A DNA stretch of 64,000 nt from an uncultured Acidobacteriia bacterium. GTDB lineage: Bacteria > Acidobacteriota > Terriglobia > Bryobacterales > Bryobacteraceae. Within the stretch, counting starts at the first letter, position 1. Every line of letters starts with the position of its first letter. The translations under genes and the position numbers were made by a program. The stretch covers positions 1 through 64,000 of the forward strand of contig CAIVPR010000092.1 in assembly GCA_903907865.1 (NCBI GenBank), given 5' to 3'. Of the stretch, positions 19,254 through 28,237 are shown one piece after another. A model generated the notes under the pieces. That model was not told the DNA's origin and searched no databases. It saw only the letters and a list, made by a program, of their open reading frames with translations.

Positions 19254-20417
19254 CTACCGCCCCACCCCATTCTCATACCACTTGAGCATGGTCCCCGAAA
19301 TACAAGCCACATCCACCTTCCCGTCCCCGTTCAAATCCACCGCCGTGCAAGCCGCCGCGGCCATCCCGCCCTCGTCCAGCGTCTGACGCGTCCACGCGGG
19401 CCTATCCCCAATCCCAGCTCGGTACAAATACAAACTCTTCGCCCCCTGCCGGTTCCCCGCGACGACCTCGTCCCGACCGTCCCCGTCGAAATCCGCCGTC
19501 ACAATCGTGTGGCCGTCCACCAGCGAATCGTCGATCTTCTCCCGCTGCCAAACCTTGCCCTTCTGCGAATAAAGCACCACCTGGTTCCCGTGCCAAGCCT
19601 CGATCGCCGCGAGGAACCGCTTCGTCCCCAGATGCCCCACCGCCACGTCGCTCGACCCGCACTTCGGACACGCCACCGGATCCCCCTTCGAAATCTCCGT
19701 CCGCGTCCACCCTTTCGCCGAAAGCTGGAACAAATGCAGCCCCGAAAAACTCGCCGTCAGGATGCTGTCGCGCTTGTCCTTCGGGTTCCACTTCACGATG
19801 TAAACCCCGTGCATCACGCCGTTGTTCGCCACCGACACGGTCTCGCGCTTCCACTCCCCCGGCCTGTAGATCAGCAGCGGCGCGTTGTCCTGCACGTACG
19901 CGGGCGGCGACGCCTTAGGCCCCGTCAGCACCGCGTTCACCGCTACCTTCTTGCCCGACCCGTCCACATCCGCCCAGCGCAGACGGTGCGACGTCGGAAC
20001 CTGGTCGATCTCCTTCAGCTTCCAAGGCTTGGTCGGGTCGCCGTCGTGCGTCAGCACCCCGACCTTCCCGATGCTCTTCGACGCGTCGTTGGCAAACTCC
20101 CAAGCGACGACGAGCTCCGGGATGCCGTCGCCGTCCAGATCCTCCGCCGCACAATTGATCAGCCTCGGCAGACCCGACGCCAGCACGTGCCGCACCCAGG
20201 GCTTGTCCGCCGAGCCCGGATTCTCATACCAGGCCAAATCGGGCATGCCGGACGCCAGCGCGATCAAATCCGGCTTGCCGTCATGGTTGAGGTCGATGGC
20301 CACCACCTGGTAGCCGCCCTTCAAGTTCGTGGCCAGGGTATGCGGCGTGAAGCGCAAGGGCGGGGTCTGCGCCGAGAGGAGCGCACAAGGAAGGAGGGCG
20401 AGAACGGCAAATCGCAT
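19254..20417 (-). CDS. Exported FG-GAP/VCBS repeat protein
   Basis: 387 residues with a signal peptide ending ALLSAQ and repeated calcium-binding propeller blades: DLNHDGKPDLI, DLDGDGIPELV, DFDGDGRDEVV and DLNGDGKVDVA. These D-x-D-x-D-G motifs are typical of integrin-alpha-like FG-GAP repeats. No catalytic domain is seen. It may bind glycans or proteins outside the cell. It lies 36 bases after the cytochrome P460 gene on the same strand. Confidence 0.85.
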   Translation of the reverse strand: MRFAVLALLPCALLSAQTPPLRFTPHTLATNLKGGYQVVAIDLNHDGKPDLIALASGMPDLAWYENPGSADKPWVRHVLASGLPRLINCAAEDLDGDGIPELVVAWEFANDASKSIGKVGVLTHDGDPTKPWKLKEIDQVPTSHRLRWADVDGSGKKVAVNAVLTGPKASPPAYVQDNAPLLIYRPGEWKRETVSVANNGVMHGVYIVKWNPKDKRDSILTASFSGLHLFQLSAKGWTRTEISKGDPVACPKCGSSDVAVGHLGTKRFLAAIEAWHGNQVVLYSQKGKVWQREKIDDSLVDGHTIVTADFDGDGRDEVVAGNRQGAKSLYLYRAGIGDRPAWTRQTLDEGGMAAAACTAVDLNGDGKVDVACISGTMLKWYENGVGR

Positions 20418-20453
20418 CGCTCGCCAGTATACGCCCCCGTGCCCGCCGAACCG

Positions 20454-20996
20454 TCAATCCTTCGGCTTGTACGTCCCGTGCGCCTTCGCGATAGGAATCA
20501 GCGTCGGGTAGAACTGCACGAATGTGTCGTCGACCGCCCCGTGCGCCGCATGGCAGCTATAGCAATCCTGCGTCCGCGGCAACGGCTGCGCCTCCGTAGC
20601 GCCATTGGGAAATTGGTAGAACGTCCACTGTCCCTTTTCCTTAGTGTGGACCTCCAGCATGACCACATCCGTCTGGAAATACCCCGCCGTGTTGATCGAC
20701 CCCTTCGTTTCCGACTTGCGCAGTTCCGTCACAAAGTACGTGCCTTCCTGCCAAGTCCCGGTTTCGACGAAGTGCTTGTAGGCGCTCGGCGTCACGAAGG
20801 CGTTGTCAAAGGCGGGGGGCGTTTTGGGCTTGTCCTTCACGTACGTCATGCCCAACCCGGAACTCAGGAAGACCCACTCCCGATAGGTGGTGGGCCGGAG
20901 CAGCGCCCCGTTGGCAGCGTGCTTGGGACCGTCCGGCACCTGGGCGACCGCGGCGACGAGCGCGAATAGAAAAGCGGCAAAACGCGTCTGTTTCAT
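20454..20996 (-). CDS. Cytochrome P460-like exported heme protein
   Basis: 180 residues with a signal peptide ending VAAVAQ and a single CYSCH heme motif near residue 145 (DCYSCHAAHG). The N-terminal WVFLSSGLGMTY and the overall length fit the cytochrome P460 family. P460 proteins of nitrifiers oxidise hydroxylamine through a heme cross-linked to Lys, and many relatives have no known substrate. I cannot assign the cross-link residue. It lies between VOC and FG-GAP genes with gaps of about 40 bases, which suggests one transcript. Confidence 0.87.
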   Translation of the reverse strand: MKQTRFAAFLFALVAAVAQVPDGPKHAANGALLRPTTYREWVFLSSGLGMTYVKDKPKTPPAFDNAFVTPSAYKHFVETGTWQEGTYFVTELRKSETKGSINTAGYFQTDVVMLEVHTKEKGQWTFYQFPNGATEAQPLPRTQDCYSCHAAHGAVDDTFVQFYPTLIPIAKAHGTYKPKD

Positions 20997-21039
20997 CAGA
21001 ACAGTATAAAGTCAAACGCGACGAAACAAGCCCCGAAAT

Positions 21040-21441
21040 TTACTTGTCCATCACCGCTGCGTACACGCCAACCTCGATCAGCCACCCGTCCGGATCCCGG
21101 AAGAAGATCTGCCCCGTACCCCGCTCCGGCACTTCCTGGCGGTGATAGGTCAACCCATGCGCCTTTACCACGGCCTCGGCGTCGTCCAGCGAATCGATCG
21201 CGAACGCGACGTGGTTCTCGCGCGTGTTGATGGCCGGGTCGGGAGCGTCGTAGGGCTCCTCGATCAGATGCAACTGCATGCCGAAGCCGTACAGCCAAGC
21301 GCCCCGGAAATTGAACGGCGGACGGCTGATGGCGCGGAAACCGAGGATGTCCTCGTAAAACTTCTGGGTGACATCCAGATTTTTGGTCTGGCGGGAGACG
21401 TGGTGGAGCTTCGACGGCGCGATGGGCATCGCTGCCATCAT
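21040..21441 (-). CDS. VOC/glyoxalase superfamily protein
   Basis: About 133 residues with two beta-alpha-beta-beta-beta modules. Putative metal ligands are His in LHHVSRQT, Glu in LHLIEEP, His in NHVAFAI and Glu in WLIEVGVY. The superfamily includes glyoxalase I, extradiol dioxygenases and fosfomycin-resistance enzymes, and the substrate here is not evident. The start lies among three ATGs (21441, 21438, 21429) without a clear ribosome binding site. It is divergent from priA by about 40 bases. Confidence 0.8.
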   Translation of the reverse strand: MMAAMPIAPSKLHHVSRQTKNLDVTQKFYEDILGFRAISRPPFNFRGAWLYGFGMQLHLIEEPYDAPDPAINTRENHVAFAIDSLDDAEAVVKAHGLTYHRQEVPERGTGQIFFRDPDGWLIEVGVYAAVMDK

Positions 21442-21478
21442 ATCGCGGGGCTGAACTGCGGGACCCTTAAACTGGAAC

Positions 21479-23926
21479 TTGCCCGTGTCGCCGAAATTCT
21501 TCTGCGAGGTCAGCCTGCCCGTACCGCTCGACCGCGCCTTCACCTATTCCCTGCCCTCCCACCTCGAACAGCGGGTGCGGACCGGGATGAGGGTGCTGGT
21601 GCCGTTCGGGTCGCGCCGTCTGACCGGTGTCGTCCTCCGAGTCCACCAGGAGCGGCCAGAGCCGGGTGTCTCTCTGAAGGAAATTGCGCGGGTGCTGGAC
21701 CCCGAGCCCGTCCTCGACGATTCCCTGCTGGCCCTAGGCCGCTGGATTTCCGGCTACTACTGCACCGCGCTGGGCGAAGTCCTGCGCTCCATGCTGCCGC
21801 TCGCCTCCGACATCAAGGCGGGCAAAATGTACGCTCTCACCCCCGCCGGGCGCGACGCCGCCAAGCAGCTCTCCATCGACCCCTCCGCCGACAGCGAGCT
21901 GGACCAGATCCTGAAGCTGCTCGAAAACCGCGAACGCTCCGCCGCTTACCTGACCAAGAAGGTCCCGCTGGCGGCGAAAGTGCTGAAATCGCTCGAAAAG
22001 CGCGGCTGGATCATGGTCGAGGAGGTCGAGCGCGACCGCGACCCCCTCCGTTCTCCCTCCACCAAACTGCGCGTGAGCCTGCTGCCCGCGGGCGAGAACC
22101 CGCAGGGCAAACACCCCAAGGCCGAGCGCGAACTGCTGGCGTACTTGTCGCTCCACCCCGGAACCCACAACCTGGCCGACGTCGAAAACGCTATCAAGAA
22201 CGGCGGCACGGCGGCGCGCGTCCTGGCGCGGACGGGCTTGGTGAAGCTGGAGGCGGAGGAGATCGCCATCCGCTCAGCCCCCATCCGCAAGCCCCACGAC
22301 CTCAACCCGCCCCAGCGGGAAGCCTTCGACGCCATCAAAGCTGGCCTCGACGCCGGAAAATTCCACACCTTCCTCCTCTACGGCGTCACCGGCTCCGGCA
22401 AAACCGAGGTCTATCTCAACGCCATCGACCACGCCCTTGCCCTCGGACGCAGCGCCCTGCTGCTGGTCCCCGAAATCGCCCTCACGCCGCAGATGGCGGG
22501 ACAGTTCCACGCCCGTTTCGGGGACAAGGTGGCGATCCTGCACAGCGCCTTCAGCGACACCGAGCGCGCCGGACAATGGCGGCGCATCCGCTCCTCCGGC
22601 GCGACCGTCGTGGTGGCGACCCGCTCCGGCGTCTTCGCGCCCGTGACCAATCCCGGCCTGATCATCGTCGACGAAGAGCACGACGGCAGCTACAAGCAGG
22701 AGGAAAACCCGCGCTACAACGGCCGCGACGTCGCCATCGTGCGCGCCCAAGCCGCCGGTGCCGTTGTGGTGCTGGGGTCGGCAACGCCCAGCATGGAGAG
22801 CCGCAACAACGCCCTCTCCGGCAAATACACCCTGCTCGAAATGCCGGACCGCATCGCCGAGCGCCCCATGCCCAAGGTCTACCTGGTGGACATGCGGCAG
22901 GAGTTCCTCGAAACCCGCAAGCACGCCACGTTTTCGCGGCAGTTGCTCGAAGCCCTGCGCGACAAGCTGGCGAGCAACGAGCAGGCCATGATCCTGCTCA
23001 ACCGGCGCGGATTTTCCAGCCACGTCGTCTGCCGATCATGTGGCGGACGGGTCGAGTGCATCAACTGCGCACTCACCCTGACTTGGCACAAGCGCGACCG
23101 CCGCCTGCTCTGCCACTACTGCGCCTACGCCCAGAAGGTGCCGGATGTCTGCCCGAAATGCGACAGCGAGCACATCCAGTTCATGGGCACGGGGTCCGAA
23201 CGGGTGGAAGACGAGTTGCACTCCGAATTCCCCGAAGCCCGGATCGCCCGCCTCGACCGCGACACCGTCGTCGGCAAGCGCCAGTTCGAGGACATCCTGC
23301 ACAACTTCCGCGAGGGCAATTTCGACATTCTGGTGGGCACGCAGATGATCGCCAAGGGGCACGACATCCCGAACGTGACGTTGGTGGGCGTGGTGTCGGC
23401 GGACGTTGGGCTGGGGATGCCGGATTTCCGTGCCGCCGAGCGGACGTTCCAGTTGCTGACGCAGGTCGCCGGACGCGCCGGACGCGGGAATCTGCCGGGT
23501 ACGGTCTACATGCAGACCATCAACCCGGACCACTACGCGATCGACCTCGCGTCGCGTCAGGACTACAACGGCTTCTTCCAGAAGGAGTTGCAGTTCCGGC
23601 GCTTCATGAAGTACCCGCCGTTCAGCGCCATGGCGAACATTTTGGTGCGCGCGCCGCTGCAGGAGGACGCGCTGCGGATGGCGACGGAACTGGGCGGGCA
23701 CATGTCCCCGGCACTGGCGGCTCCGGTGGAGAACATGCGGATCCTGGGTCCGGCCGAGGCCCCGGTCCCGCGGTTGAAGGCGGAATTCCGGTATCAGTTG
23801 CTGGTGAAGTCGGGGAGCCGGAAGGCCTTGAACGCGCTGCTGCAGAAGGCGCGGGAGTTCGCTCGGGAGAAAAAGTGGGGGGCCACGGCGCTGGTGATCG
23901 ACGTGGACCCGCTGACCTTGCTCTAG
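21479..23926 (+). CDS. priA: Primosomal replication restart helicase PriA
   Basis: 815-residue replication restart helicase that reloads the replisome at stalled forks. It has the N-terminal 3'-OH binding domain, Walker A GVTGSGKTEV, the Walker B box DEEHDGSYKQEE, the paired zinc-binding cysteines CRSCGGRVECINC and CHYC...CPKCDS inserted in the helicase core, and motifs GTQMIAKGHD and QVAGRAGR. The start is a TTG at 21479 or a GTG at 21485, and neither has a strong ribosome binding site. A second copy of its last dozen or so codons lies near 24530. Confidence 0.96.
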   Translation: MPVSPKFFCEVSLPVPLDRAFTYSLPSHLEQRVRTGMRVLVPFGSRRLTGVVLRVHQERPEPGVSLKEIARVLDPEPVLDDSLLALGRWISGYYCTALGEVLRSMLPLASDIKAGKMYALTPAGRDAAKQLSIDPSADSELDQILKLLENRERSAAYLTKKVPLAAKVLKSLEKRGWIMVEEVERDRDPLRSPSTKLRVSLLPAGENPQGKHPKAERELLAYLSLHPGTHNLADVENAIKNGGTAARVLARTGLVKLEAEEIAIRSAPIRKPHDLNPPQREAFDAIKAGLDAGKFHTFLLYGVTGSGKTEVYLNAIDHALALGRSALLLVPEIALTPQMAGQFHARFGDKVAILHSAFSDTERAGQWRRIRSSGATVVVATRSGVFAPVTNPGLIIVDEEHDGSYKQEENPRYNGRDVAIVRAQAAGAVVVLGSATPSMESRNNALSGKYTLLEMPDRIAERPMPKVYLVDMRQEFLETRKHATFSRQLLEALRDKLASNEQAMILLNRRGFSSHVVCRSCGGRVECINCALTLTWHKRDRRLLCHYCAYAQKVPDVCPKCDSEHIQFMGTGSERVEDELHSEFPEARIARLDRDTVVGKRQFEDILHNFREGNFDILVGTQMIAKGHDIPNVTLVGVVSADVGLGMPDFRAAERTFQLLTQVAGRAGRGNLPGTVYMQTINPDHYAIDLASRQDYNGFFQKELQFRRFMKYPPFSAMANILVRAPLQEDALRMATELGGHMSPALAAPVENMRILGPAEAPVPRLKAEFRYQLLVKSGSRKALNALLQKAREFAREKKWGATALVIDVDPLTLL

Positions 23927-23971
23927 AAAAAAGTACTTTACATGACAGAGCTGTTGCGATAGCATGGCTCC

Positions 23972-24409
23972 ATGGAACCGAAAGCCCGCCAGATCCACGA
24001 ACTCAGCTGGTGGATGGCCACCTTCCTGTCGTGTCTGGCCTTTCTGACCGTCCTAACCGGCTACACCCAGCCGCCCCGGCAGGACGAGGGTGCAGGTGCG
24101 CACATCTTCCAACTGACGATTGTGGCCTTGGCTGGTGCCCTCGTCGTCTTCGCGGCGACTGCCGATTGGAGCCATCCGCTGCGCGTCGTCAAAAGACTGC
24201 TGATCCCGGCCATCGCCACGGTCTTGGCTTTCGCGGCCGTTTGGTACCTGGAGCACGTCCGGGACCCGAACTATGTCGGGCGTCTGGGTGTGCCTCACCC
24301 CAAAGCGATCGCGAAGCCTTCCTTCGCCGCCGTCACCGTCCGGTCAATATCCAGCTCCGAATGTGCCGTGGAAACAACGAGCGCCTCGAACTGCGATGGC
24401 GGCACGTAG
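23972..24409 (+). CDS. Small membrane protein whose tail runs into antisense hemL copy
   Basis: 145 residues with no recognised family. Three hydrophobic segments are visible (about residues 14-31, 48-64 and 78-92), so it is probably an inner-membrane protein. The last 40 or so residues from [12 protein letters not shown] onward are read antisense to a duplicated 3' fragment of hemL (24295-24508), so the native C-terminus was probably lost when that fragment arrived. Whether the fused protein is made is not known. Confidence 0.5.
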   Translation: MEPKARQIHELSWWMATFLSCLAFLTVLTGYTQPPRQDEGAGAHIFQLTIVALAGALVVFAATADWSHPLRVVKRLLIPAIATVLAFAAVWYLEHVRDPNYVGRLGVPHPKAIAKPSFAAVTVRSISSSECAVETTSASNCDGGT

Positions 24410-24508
24410 ACGCCGCGCTCCAGCATCGCGTGGAAGAACTTCCCGAACTGGCGGTGTCGCGACTCTTGGCCGAATCCCAATCCGTCATCGGCTGGTCGGT
24501 GAAGAACC
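24295..24508 (-). pseudogene. Second copy of the hemL 3' end
   Basis: On the minus strand this stretch encodes [20 protein letters not shown] and KEGFAIALG, nearly identical to the C-terminus of the intact HemL at 25456-25680. It keeps its own TGA stop. A one-base deletion near 24450 shifts the upstream part out of frame ([19 protein letters not shown] lies in another frame). Nucleotide identity looks like 80-90 percent, too low for a very recent duplication. Confidence 0.85.
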
Positions 24509-24549
24509 GCCGCGCTAGTGATCGACGTGGACCCTCTGACCCTGCTGTA
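24509..24549 (+). pseudogene. Second copy of the priA 3' end
   Basis: About 40 bases encoding [12 protein letters not shown] and a TAA stop, matching the last codons and stop position of priA (23890-23926) with a few silent changes. It directly abuts the hemL fragment, so the junction fuses two gene tails that belong to convergent genes. Confidence 0.8.
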
Positions 24550-24574
24550 AATCGCGGTTGGACCCGCCGCCAGC

Positions 24575-25447
24575 TCAGCTCAGCAAGTCGCCGATCGAGG
24601 TTGCAGCCAACGCCCGCTTCGACTCCTCGCGAATCTGTGGCGTAGACATGGCCGCGTAGCGCTGCGAGAGGGATTCCGGCACAGGCCCCAGCCGCTCCAC
24701 GATCATGTGAAGGAAAGCCAGCGCCTCCTGGTGCCCGCCTTGTTCGCGGCCCAACTCCAGCCCTTGCTCCCGCCCTTTCTCCAAGCCTTGCTCCAGCCCC
24801 TGCTCCAGCCCCTGCTGCACCAAAGGCCCGAAAACGTCGTGTTCCAGATAGTCTTCCAACGCAAACATCCTTCGTCCCTCCTCCTTCACGAACTCGCCCA
24901 GTTCCCGCAAACCCGCCAGCGTGAGCAACTGCTTATAGGCGGTCCGGCGTTCTCCCGCAGGCAACTCCGCGATCCGCTCCAAGATGCCCGTCACCGCCTC
25001 GCGACGGTCCCGCAGACGCATCAGCACTGACAATATATTATCGCTCAAACGCGGACTGGAGCGCAGGACCTCGCCGTCCAAGTCCTTCATGTTGAACAGC
25101 TTGTACTGATATGCGATCTGGTCGGGCTCCTCTACCACGGTCGGCATGGACATCGGTCTGGACCCTATGTACAAGACGTACTGCAGGGGAAAGCGCCCCT
25201 CCTCTGCGAACAGCCACGCTCCGTAGTTGAGCATCCGCGCCGCCATGGTCGGGTCGTTGGCGGTCTGGCACTCGATTTGGATTGAACGCGCCGACTCATC
25301 CCTGCCGATCGAGTCCGCCCGCAGGTTCCGCGTGGTGGGCATTTCCACGTTGCGCCACGACACCACTCTGTGCCCGGTGATGTAGCGCAGGGCCTCGCCG
25401 TCCGGTTCGTGCAGCAGTTGCTTGAGAATGGTGTCGAAGTCCTGCAT
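24575..25447 (-). CDS. Rpn/PD-(D/E)XK family nuclease-like protein
   Basis: 290 residues. The N-terminal region resembles the recombination-promoting nuclease (Rpn, transposase_31/DUF4351-type) PD-(D/E)XK fold: RADSIG then IQIECQT supply the Asp and E-x-Q positions. A C-terminal run of GLEQG/GREQG repeats (about residues 210-240) forms a charged helix seen in many members. Such proteins make DNA breaks and promote RecA-independent recombination. The start at 25447 excludes a longer frame that runs through the 3' end of hemL. It lies inside the rearranged priA-hemL interval, which fits such an activity. Confidence 0.72.
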   Translation of the reverse strand: MQDFDTILKQLLHEPDGEALRYITGHRVVSWRNVEMPTTRNLRADSIGRDESARSIQIECQTANDPTMAARMLNYGAWLFAEEGRFPLQYVLYIGSRPMSMPTVVEEPDQIAYQYKLFNMKDLDGEVLRSSPRLSDNILSVLMRLRDRREAVTGILERIAELPAGERRTAYKQLLTLAGLRELGEFVKEEGRRMFALEDYLEHDVFGPLVQQGLEQGLEQGLEKGREQGLELGREQGGHQEALAFLHMIVERLGPVPESLSQRYAAMSTPQIREESKRALAATSIGDLLS

Positions 25448-25455
25448 TGCCGCCC

Positions 25456-26727
25456 TTACCCCAACGCGATCGCGAAACTCTCCTTCGCAGCCGCAACCGT
25501 CCGCTCGATATCCGCCTCCGAATGCGCCGTGGAAACAAACAGCGCCTCGAACTGCGACGGCGGCAAGTACACGCCGCGCTCCAGCATCGCGTGGAAGAAC
25601 TTCCCGAACTTCGCGGTGTCGCACTTCTTGGCCGAATCCCAGTCGGTCACCGGCTGGTCCGTGAAGAACCACGTCATCATCGACCCGATCCGGTTCACCG
25701 TCACGCTCTCCGGCGCGCAGGCCGCCAGCCGACCGGTCGCGGCATTCAGCTGCTCGTAGATCTCCGGATGGCTTTGAATATGCCGCAGCATCGCGAGCCC
25801 CGCCCCCACCGCCAACGGATTGCCCGACAGCGTCCCCGCCTGGTAAATCGGCCCGCTGGGCGCGATATGGCTCATGATGTCGCGACGCCCGCCATAGACC
25901 GCGATCGGCAGTCCGCCCCCGACCACCTTGCCCAGCGTCGTCAGATCCGGCTTGATCCCGTAAAGCTGCTGCGCGCCACCCGGCGACACCCGGAATCCCG
26001 TCATCACTTCATCGAAAATCAGTAGCGCCCCATAGCGAGCCGTGATCTCGCGCAGCGCCTCCAGATACCCCGGATTGGGAGGGATGCAGCCCATGTTCCC
26101 GCACACCGGCTCCACGATCACCGCCGCGATCTTGTCCGGATGCGCCTTGAAGGCGTCCTCGACCGCCTGCGCGTCGTTGAACGGCAGCGCCATCGTGGTG
26201 TCGCTGAACCCCTTCGGCACGCCGGGGGAATCCGGCAACCCGAGCGTCGCCACGCCCGACCCGGCCTTCACCAGCAGCGAATCGACGTGCCCGTGGTAGC
26301 AGCCCTCGAACTTGATGGTGATATCGCGGCCGGTGAACCCGCGGGCCACGCGCAACGCCGACATGGTCGCCTCGGTACCGGAATTGACCAGCCGGACGAG
26401 TTCCATCGACGGAACCAGCGCGCGAACGGCCTCGGCGAGGTCCACTTCCTGCTCGGTGGGCGCGCCGAAACTGGTGCCCCGCAGCATCGCCTCCTCGAGT
26501 GCCGCCAGGATTTCCGGGTGACGGTGCCCCAGCAGCAGCGGTCCCCAGGAACCGATGTAGTCGATGTATTCATTGCCGTCGGCGTCGAACAGACGGGACC
26601 CCTGGCCCCTCGCGATGAACCGGGGATTGCCGCCGACCCCGCGCCATGCGCGTACCGGCGAGTTGACGCCGCCGGGGATGGAAAGGCGGGCGCGTTCGAA
26701 GAGTTGCTGCGATTGTTCGGTGTGCAC
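25456..26727 (-). CDS. hemL: Glutamate-1-semialdehyde 2,1-aminomutase
   Basis: 423 residues, the usual HemL length. It converts glutamate-1-semialdehyde to 5-aminolevulinate in C5 heme synthesis with PLP bound to K267 in [10 protein letters not shown]. Family motifs include [18 protein letters not shown] and the [10 protein letters not shown] metal/PLP loop. The GTG at 26727 is taken as start because it gives the family N-terminus [12 protein letters not shown] and has GGAAGG just before it. The frame continues upstream but without homology. It is divergent from the SDR gene by 63 bases. Confidence 0.96.
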   Translation of the reverse strand: MHTEQSQQLFERARLSIPGGVNSPVRAWRGVGGNPRFIARGQGSRLFDADGNEYIDYIGSWGPLLLGHRHPEILAALEEAMLRGTSFGAPTEQEVDLAEAVRALVPSMELVRLVNSGTEATMSALRVARGFTGRDITIKFEGCYHGHVDSLLVKAGSGVATLGLPDSPGVPKGFSDTTMALPFNDAQAVEDAFKAHPDKIAAVIVEPVCGNMGCIPPNPGYLEALREITARYGALLIFDEVMTGFRVSPGGAQQLYGIKPDLTTLGKVVGGGLPIAVYGGRRDIMSHIAPSGPIYQAGTLSGNPLAVGAGLAMLRHIQSHPEIYEQLNAATGRLAACAPESVTVNRIGSMMTWFFTDQPVTDWDSAKKCDTAKFGKFFHAMLERGVYLPPSQFEALFVSTAHSEADIERTVAAAKESFAIALG

Positions 26728-26790
26728 TGCCTTCCAGCTTACCGAAACCCGCCTCGCCCACGGGGAACCGACCCGTGAGAAACTGTTCCC

Positions 26791-27543
26791 ATGATCGAGA
26801 CGGGACTGGAAGGGAAAGTTGTCGTAGTCACGGGCGGGGCGGCAGGGATCGGACGCGCCACCGTGCAGCGTTTTGCCGCCGAGGGCTGCCGGGTTTCCGT
26901 GTGGGACGTGCGCGCACCGGAAGCGGAGCCCGCAGTCGACTACCAGCATGTGGACGTGACCTCCACCGCCTCGGTCGAGGCCGCAACCAAGGCCGTGGTC
27001 GAAAAATGGGGCCGCATCGACGTGCTCGTGAACAACGCCGGCATCCTGCGCGACGCCCAGTTGGTCCGCTACCGCGACGGCGCGGTCAGCGGCCTTCTTT
27101 CCGACGAACAGTTCGACGCTGTCATCAATGTCAACCTGAGGGGCGTGTTCGTGTGCACGCGGGCCGTGGTGCCGTCGATGATCGCGGCGAAATCGGGCGT
27201 GATCCTGAACGCGTCGAGCGTGGTGGGGCTTTACGGCAACTTCGGCCAGACGAACTACGTGGCGTCGAAGGCGGCCGTGATCGGCATGACGCAGACCTGG
27301 GCGCGGGAGTTGGGAAAGTACGGAATCCGCGTGAATGCCGTGGCCCCGGGGTTCATCGCGACCGACATGGTGAAGGCGATGCCGGAAAAAGTACTGGACG
27401 GCATGCGCGGCCACACGCCGCTGGGCCGGATGGGCGAGCCGGAGGACGTGGCCAACGCGTATGTGTGGCTGGCGTCGTCGGGGGCGTCGTTCGTGCACGG
27501 GACGGTGCTGTCGGTGGATGGCGGGATTGTGGTGGGCACGTAA
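26791..27543 (+). CDS. SDR family oxidoreductase (FabG-like)
   Basis: 250 residues of classical short-chain dehydrogenase: TGGAAGIG nucleotide-binding motif (residues 14-21), NNAG (81-84), Ser in NASSVVG (about 142), Y156 and K160 in YVASK, and the C-terminal VDGG. It resembles 3-oxoacyl-ACP reductases, but many unrelated alcohol dehydrogenases share these features and no fatty acid genes are adjacent. Its cofactor is NAD(P)H. Confidence 0.9.
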   Translation: MIETGLEGKVVVVTGGAAGIGRATVQRFAAEGCRVSVWDVRAPEAEPAVDYQHVDVTSTASVEAATKAVVEKWGRIDVLVNNAGILRDAQLVRYRDGAVSGLLSDEQFDAVINVNLRGVFVCTRAVVPSMIAAKSGVILNASSVVGLYGNFGQTNYVASKAAVIGMTQTWARELGKYGIRVNAVAPGFIATDMVKAMPEKVLDGMRGHTPLGRMGEPEDVANAYVWLASSGASFVHGTVLSVDGGIVVGT

Positions 27544-27626
27544 GGGGGGAACGGCCCGACTTAAGGCTGCCTAAAGTACGCAATAATAAAAGAGGGGCTG
27601 CTTGGCGCAGTCCTCGCGTTCAACAC

Positions 27627-27923
27627 ATGCGCTTCGAATGGGATGAGGAAAAGAACGGGCGCAACCTCGCAAAACACAAGCTCAGCTTTGAGACCGCCCA
27701 GTTGGTTTTTGAGGACGAGTATCAATTCAACGACCAGGACCGCGTGGTAGATGGAGAGTGCAGGTGGCAGACACTGGGCGAGGTGGACGGGATCGTTTTG
27801 CAAGTAGCGCACACTTGGCGCGACGACGAACATGGCGAAGTCATACGGCTGATTTCGGCGCGCAAGGCAATCAAGAGAGAAAGGAGAGCATATGAAGAAA
27901 ACCGTCGGCGCGCAAGCCAGTGA
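27627..27923 (+). CDS. brnT: BrnT family ribonuclease toxin
   Basis: 98 residues with the BrnT signature: N-terminal FEWDEEKNGRNLAKHKLSFE, the middle strand EVIRLISARKA and the end KRERRAYEE. BrnT has a RelE-like fold, cleaves RNA and is held by the BrnA antitoxin, which also represses the operon. The start has little ribosome binding site support, but the family N-terminus begins here. It overlaps the brnA start by 32 bases. Confidence 0.88.
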   Translation: MRFEWDEEKNGRNLAKHKLSFETAQLVFEDEYQFNDQDRVVDGECRWQTLGEVDGIVLQVAHTWRDDEHGEVIRLISARKAIKRERRAYEENRRRASQ

Positions 27924-28167
27924 GCTTCGAGCGCTAAAACGAATGAAAGACAGCGAGATTGACACATCTGATATCCCGGTCAAGACCGACTGGAGCAACG
28001 CAAAGACCGGTCTGTTTTTCAGGCCGAAGGTTGGCCCACGCACGCCTACGACCACATCATCTTCGACAGAGCTATCTCGTCCGGGCGCGTCAACTTCGAC
28101 CGGGTCATCTGCGGTCAGGCCGCTTCTGGTCATACGCCTCGACGAATCCGAGGAATTTGCAGCCTGA
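27892..28167 (+). CDS. brnA: BrnA-like antitoxin with abnormal C-terminus
   Basis: 91 residues. The first half has the BrnA pattern (ALKRMKDSEIDTSDIPVKTDW then FFRP), including the segment that normally contacts BrnT. The usual ribbon-helix-helix DNA-binding tail (a QQVTLRLD-type strand followed by GKGYQTRIN) is missing and is replaced by a Ser/Thr/Pro-rich sequence. AAGGAGAG before ATG 27892 is a good ribosome binding site. I infer that a frameshift, deletion or replacement beyond about 28020 removed DNA binding. Toxin neutralisation may remain. Confidence 0.7.
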   Translation: MKKTVGAQASELRALKRMKDSEIDTSDIPVKTDWSNAKTGLFFRPKVGPRTPTTTSSSTELSRPGASTSTGSSAVRPLLVIRLDESEEFAA

Positions 28168-28237
28168 GCCCACACCACCGCCCCTGAATAGCCCAACCGG
28201 TGACTGATCGCTGCGCCCCCATTGCTAGACTGCGAAG

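Noticed and set aside
21142-24645. Very long open frame in another frame across priA
   Set aside because: Arg/Pro/Ala-rich, no motif, fully overlapped by the well-supported priA gene. It is a high-GC shadow.
24700-24830. DNA repeats in the Rpn gene as a CRISPR or satellite
   Set aside because: They are codon repeats for GLEQG/GREQG helices, with no spacer structure.
26728-27498. N-terminal extension of HemL
   Set aside because: Read antisense to the SDR gene and lacks homology. GTG 26727 gives the normal family length.
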